From Treponema sp. (GTDB lineage Bacteria > Spirochaetota > Spirochaetia > Treponematales > Breznakiellaceae), in contig JAITAW010000216.1 of NCBI GenBank assembly GCA_031283905.1, positions 1 to 6,904 on the forward strand: a stretch of DNA of 6,904 nt. The letters are read 5' to 3'. This document shows positions 5,687 through 6,904 of the stretch, one piece after another. Each line of letters opens with the position of its first letter. Position 1 is the stretch's first letter. The translations under genes and the position numbers were made by a program. The notes beneath the pieces were generated by a model. That model was not told the DNA's origin. It saw only the letters and a list, made by a program, of their open reading frames with translations, and did no database searches.

Positions 5687-5756
5687 TCATTATTACAACT
5701 TTTTTCAACAGAGGCTTTCTCAAAAATTGTGAAAAAGACTCAACAAGGAGAATATT

Positions 5757-6904
5757 ATGCGAAGCGATGCCGTCAAGAAAGGGATTGCGCGCGCGCCGCA
5801 GCGTTCGCTGTTTAAGGCGCTGGGATTTATTGACGAGGAGTTGAGCCGCCCGCTCATCGGGATTGCGGTTGCGAAAAGCGAGATAGTACCGGGACATCTG
5901 CACCTTGACATCATAGCGAAGGCGGCTGCGGACGGCGTACGCATGGCGGGCGGCGTTCCCGTGCAGTTTCCCGTTATCGGCGTGTGCGACGGTATTGCGA
6001 TGGGACACGAAGGTATGCGCTATTCTCTGGTTACGCGGGAGTTGATAGCGGATTCTATCGAATGTATGGCGATGGCGCACGGGTTTGATGCGCTGGTCTT
6101 TATTCCGAATTGCGACAAAATCGTACCGGGTATGCTTATGGCTGCGGCGCGGCTCAATGCGCCGGCTGTGTTTGTGTCCGGCGGGCCCATGCTCGCGGGG
6201 CGCGGGGACGATGGAACGCCGCTTACGTTGACGACTATGTTTGAGGCGGTAGGCGCGGTAGGCGCCGGCGCGATGACCGAGGCGGGCCTTGCCGAACTTG
6301 AGAATGCCGCGTGTCCGGGTTGCGGTTCCTGCGCGGGTATGTTTACCGCAAATTCGATGAACTGCGTTGTCGAGGCGCTGGGCATGGCGCTTCCGGGTAA
6401 CGGCACCATACCGGCGGTTATGGCTGAACGGGTTCGTCTTGCGAAAAAGACCGGGGCGCTTATTCTCGACATACTGAAAAAAGACGTCCGCCCACGCTCA
6501 ATTATGACGGAAAAGGCGTTTATGAACGCGCTTGCCCTTGATATGGCGCTGGGCTGTTCCACCAATACGGCGCTGCATCTGCCGGCCATCGCCCATGAAA
6601 CGGGCTTTAAACTGGATATGGATCTTTTGAACAAGGTGAGCGCGGCCACGCCGAATCTATGCCACCTCGCGCCCGCCGGCTCCGCAGTCATCGAAGACCT
6701 CCATGCGGCGGGCGGGATACCGGCCGTGTTGGCGGAACTTGATAAAAAAAATCTGATCGATACGACGGCGGCAACGGTGTACGGTACGCTTAACGACAGC
6801 GTGAAACACGCGGTGAATCGCAACACGGCCGTTATCAGACCCATAGACAACCCTTTTTCCCCAACAGGAGGGCTTGCCGCGCTGTTCGGCAACCTCGCGC
6901 CGGA
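5757..6904 (+). CDS. ilvD: Dihydroxy-acid dehydratase, 3' end beyond window
   Basis: The first 382 codons of IlvD are present; the family is usually about 550-570 residues, so roughly a third is off the right edge. The enzyme dehydrates 2,3-dihydroxy-3-methylbutanoate and its pentanoate analogue to the keto acids that yield valine, leucine and isoleucine, using Mg and an Fe-S cluster in the cytoplasm. Landmarks are EIVPGHLHL (42-50), [11 protein letters not shown] (77-87), the IlvD/Edd signature [12 protein letters not shown] (118-129) with Cys119, Asp120 and Lys121, [17 protein letters not shown] (186-202), and GCSTNT (266-271). The start is ATG 5757, with AAGGAG at 5745-5750 six bases upstream. 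The EIVPGHLHL motif lacks the third cluster cysteine found at that site in [2Fe-2S] enzymes (PCN in mycobacterial IlvD), so the oxygen-sensitive [4Fe-4S] type is inferred. Edd, the 6-phosphogluconate dehydratase relative, is less likely because the sequence follows IlvD throughout. Confidence 0.96.
   Translation, partial: MRSDAVKKGIARAPQRSLFKALGFIDEELSRPLIGIAVAKSEIVPGHLHLDIIAKAAADGVRMAGGVPVQFPVIGVCDGIAMGHEGMRYSLVTRELIADSIECMAMAHGFDALVFIPNCDKIVPGMLMAAARLNAPAVFVSGGPMLAGRGDDGTPLTLTTMFEAVGAVGAGAMTEAGLAELENAACPGCGSCAGMFTANSMNCVVEALGMALPGNGTIPAVMAERVRLAKKTGALILDILKKDVRPRSIMTEKAFMNALALDMALGCSTNTALHLPAIAHETGFKLDMDLLNKVSAATPNLCHLAPAGSAVIEDLHAAGGIPAVLAELDKKNLIDTTAATVYGTLNDSVKHAVNRNTAVIRPIDNPFSPTGGLAALFGNLAP

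Noticed and set aside
5554..5756. T-box or leader-peptide attenuator for ilvD
   Set aside because: There is no T-box consensus and no short leader ORF rich in branched-chain codons; only generic hairpins are seen.
5618..5815. 65-codon plus-strand ORF overlapping the ilvD start
   Set aside because: It uses a GTG start with no ribosome-binding site, covers the hairpins and runs out of frame into ilvD. It looks like chance.
6020..6892. Long minus-strand open frame antisense to ilvD
   Set aside because: It mirrors the clearly conserved IlvD frame and encodes a low-complexity Ser/Ala-rich product without family features.

Overview
This is a bacterial window of roughly even GC content. It carries four substantial genes, one dead insertion-sequence fragment and an unusual repeat-bearing intergenic stretch. 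The sequence alone does not fix the taxon. An anaerobic or microaerophilic diderm fits best. A secreted thioredoxin-like protein sits next to a CcdA-type electron carrier, and the dihydroxy-acid dehydratase looks like the oxygen-sensitive [4Fe-4S] type. A spirochaete-like host is only a weak guess.

Layout. Positions 1-80 are C and G homopolymer runs that look like a bad contig end. 80-372 holds no gene I can support. 373-2244 (minus) is an ABC exporter half-transporter with Asp at the catalytic Glu position. This marks it as probably one half of a heterodimer whose partner is not visible. Its best promoter lies so close to the ATG that the mRNA may be leaderless. 2245-2620 contains a long imperfect hairpin and a 23-bp tandem repeat of about six and a half copies, each with an internal dyad. 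2621-2791 is a possible small or truncated ORF running into a palindromic boundary. 2741-3150 (minus) is a decayed IS5-type DDE transposase, frameshifted and internally deleted. A 9-bp GC-rich hairpin at 3166-3199 follows.

3219-3956 (minus) is a hemolysin III/PAQR-family membrane protein. It is divergent from 4087-5553 (plus), a two-gene unit encoding a TlpA-like thioredoxin and a CcdA/DsbD-type membrane thiol transporter. A well-spaced sigma-70-type promoter reads into this unit. The pair should move reducing equivalents from the cytoplasm across the membrane to the TlpA CGPC active site outside it. The CcdA carries an extra C-terminal hydrophobic extension. After 203 bp with several hairpins, ilvD begins at 5757 and runs off the right edge.

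I see no clear undescribed defence or biosynthetic system. The points most worth a second look are the dyad-containing 23-bp repeat array, the predicted leaderless heterodimeric exporter subunit, the IS remnant with a slippery A tract, and the extended CcdA.
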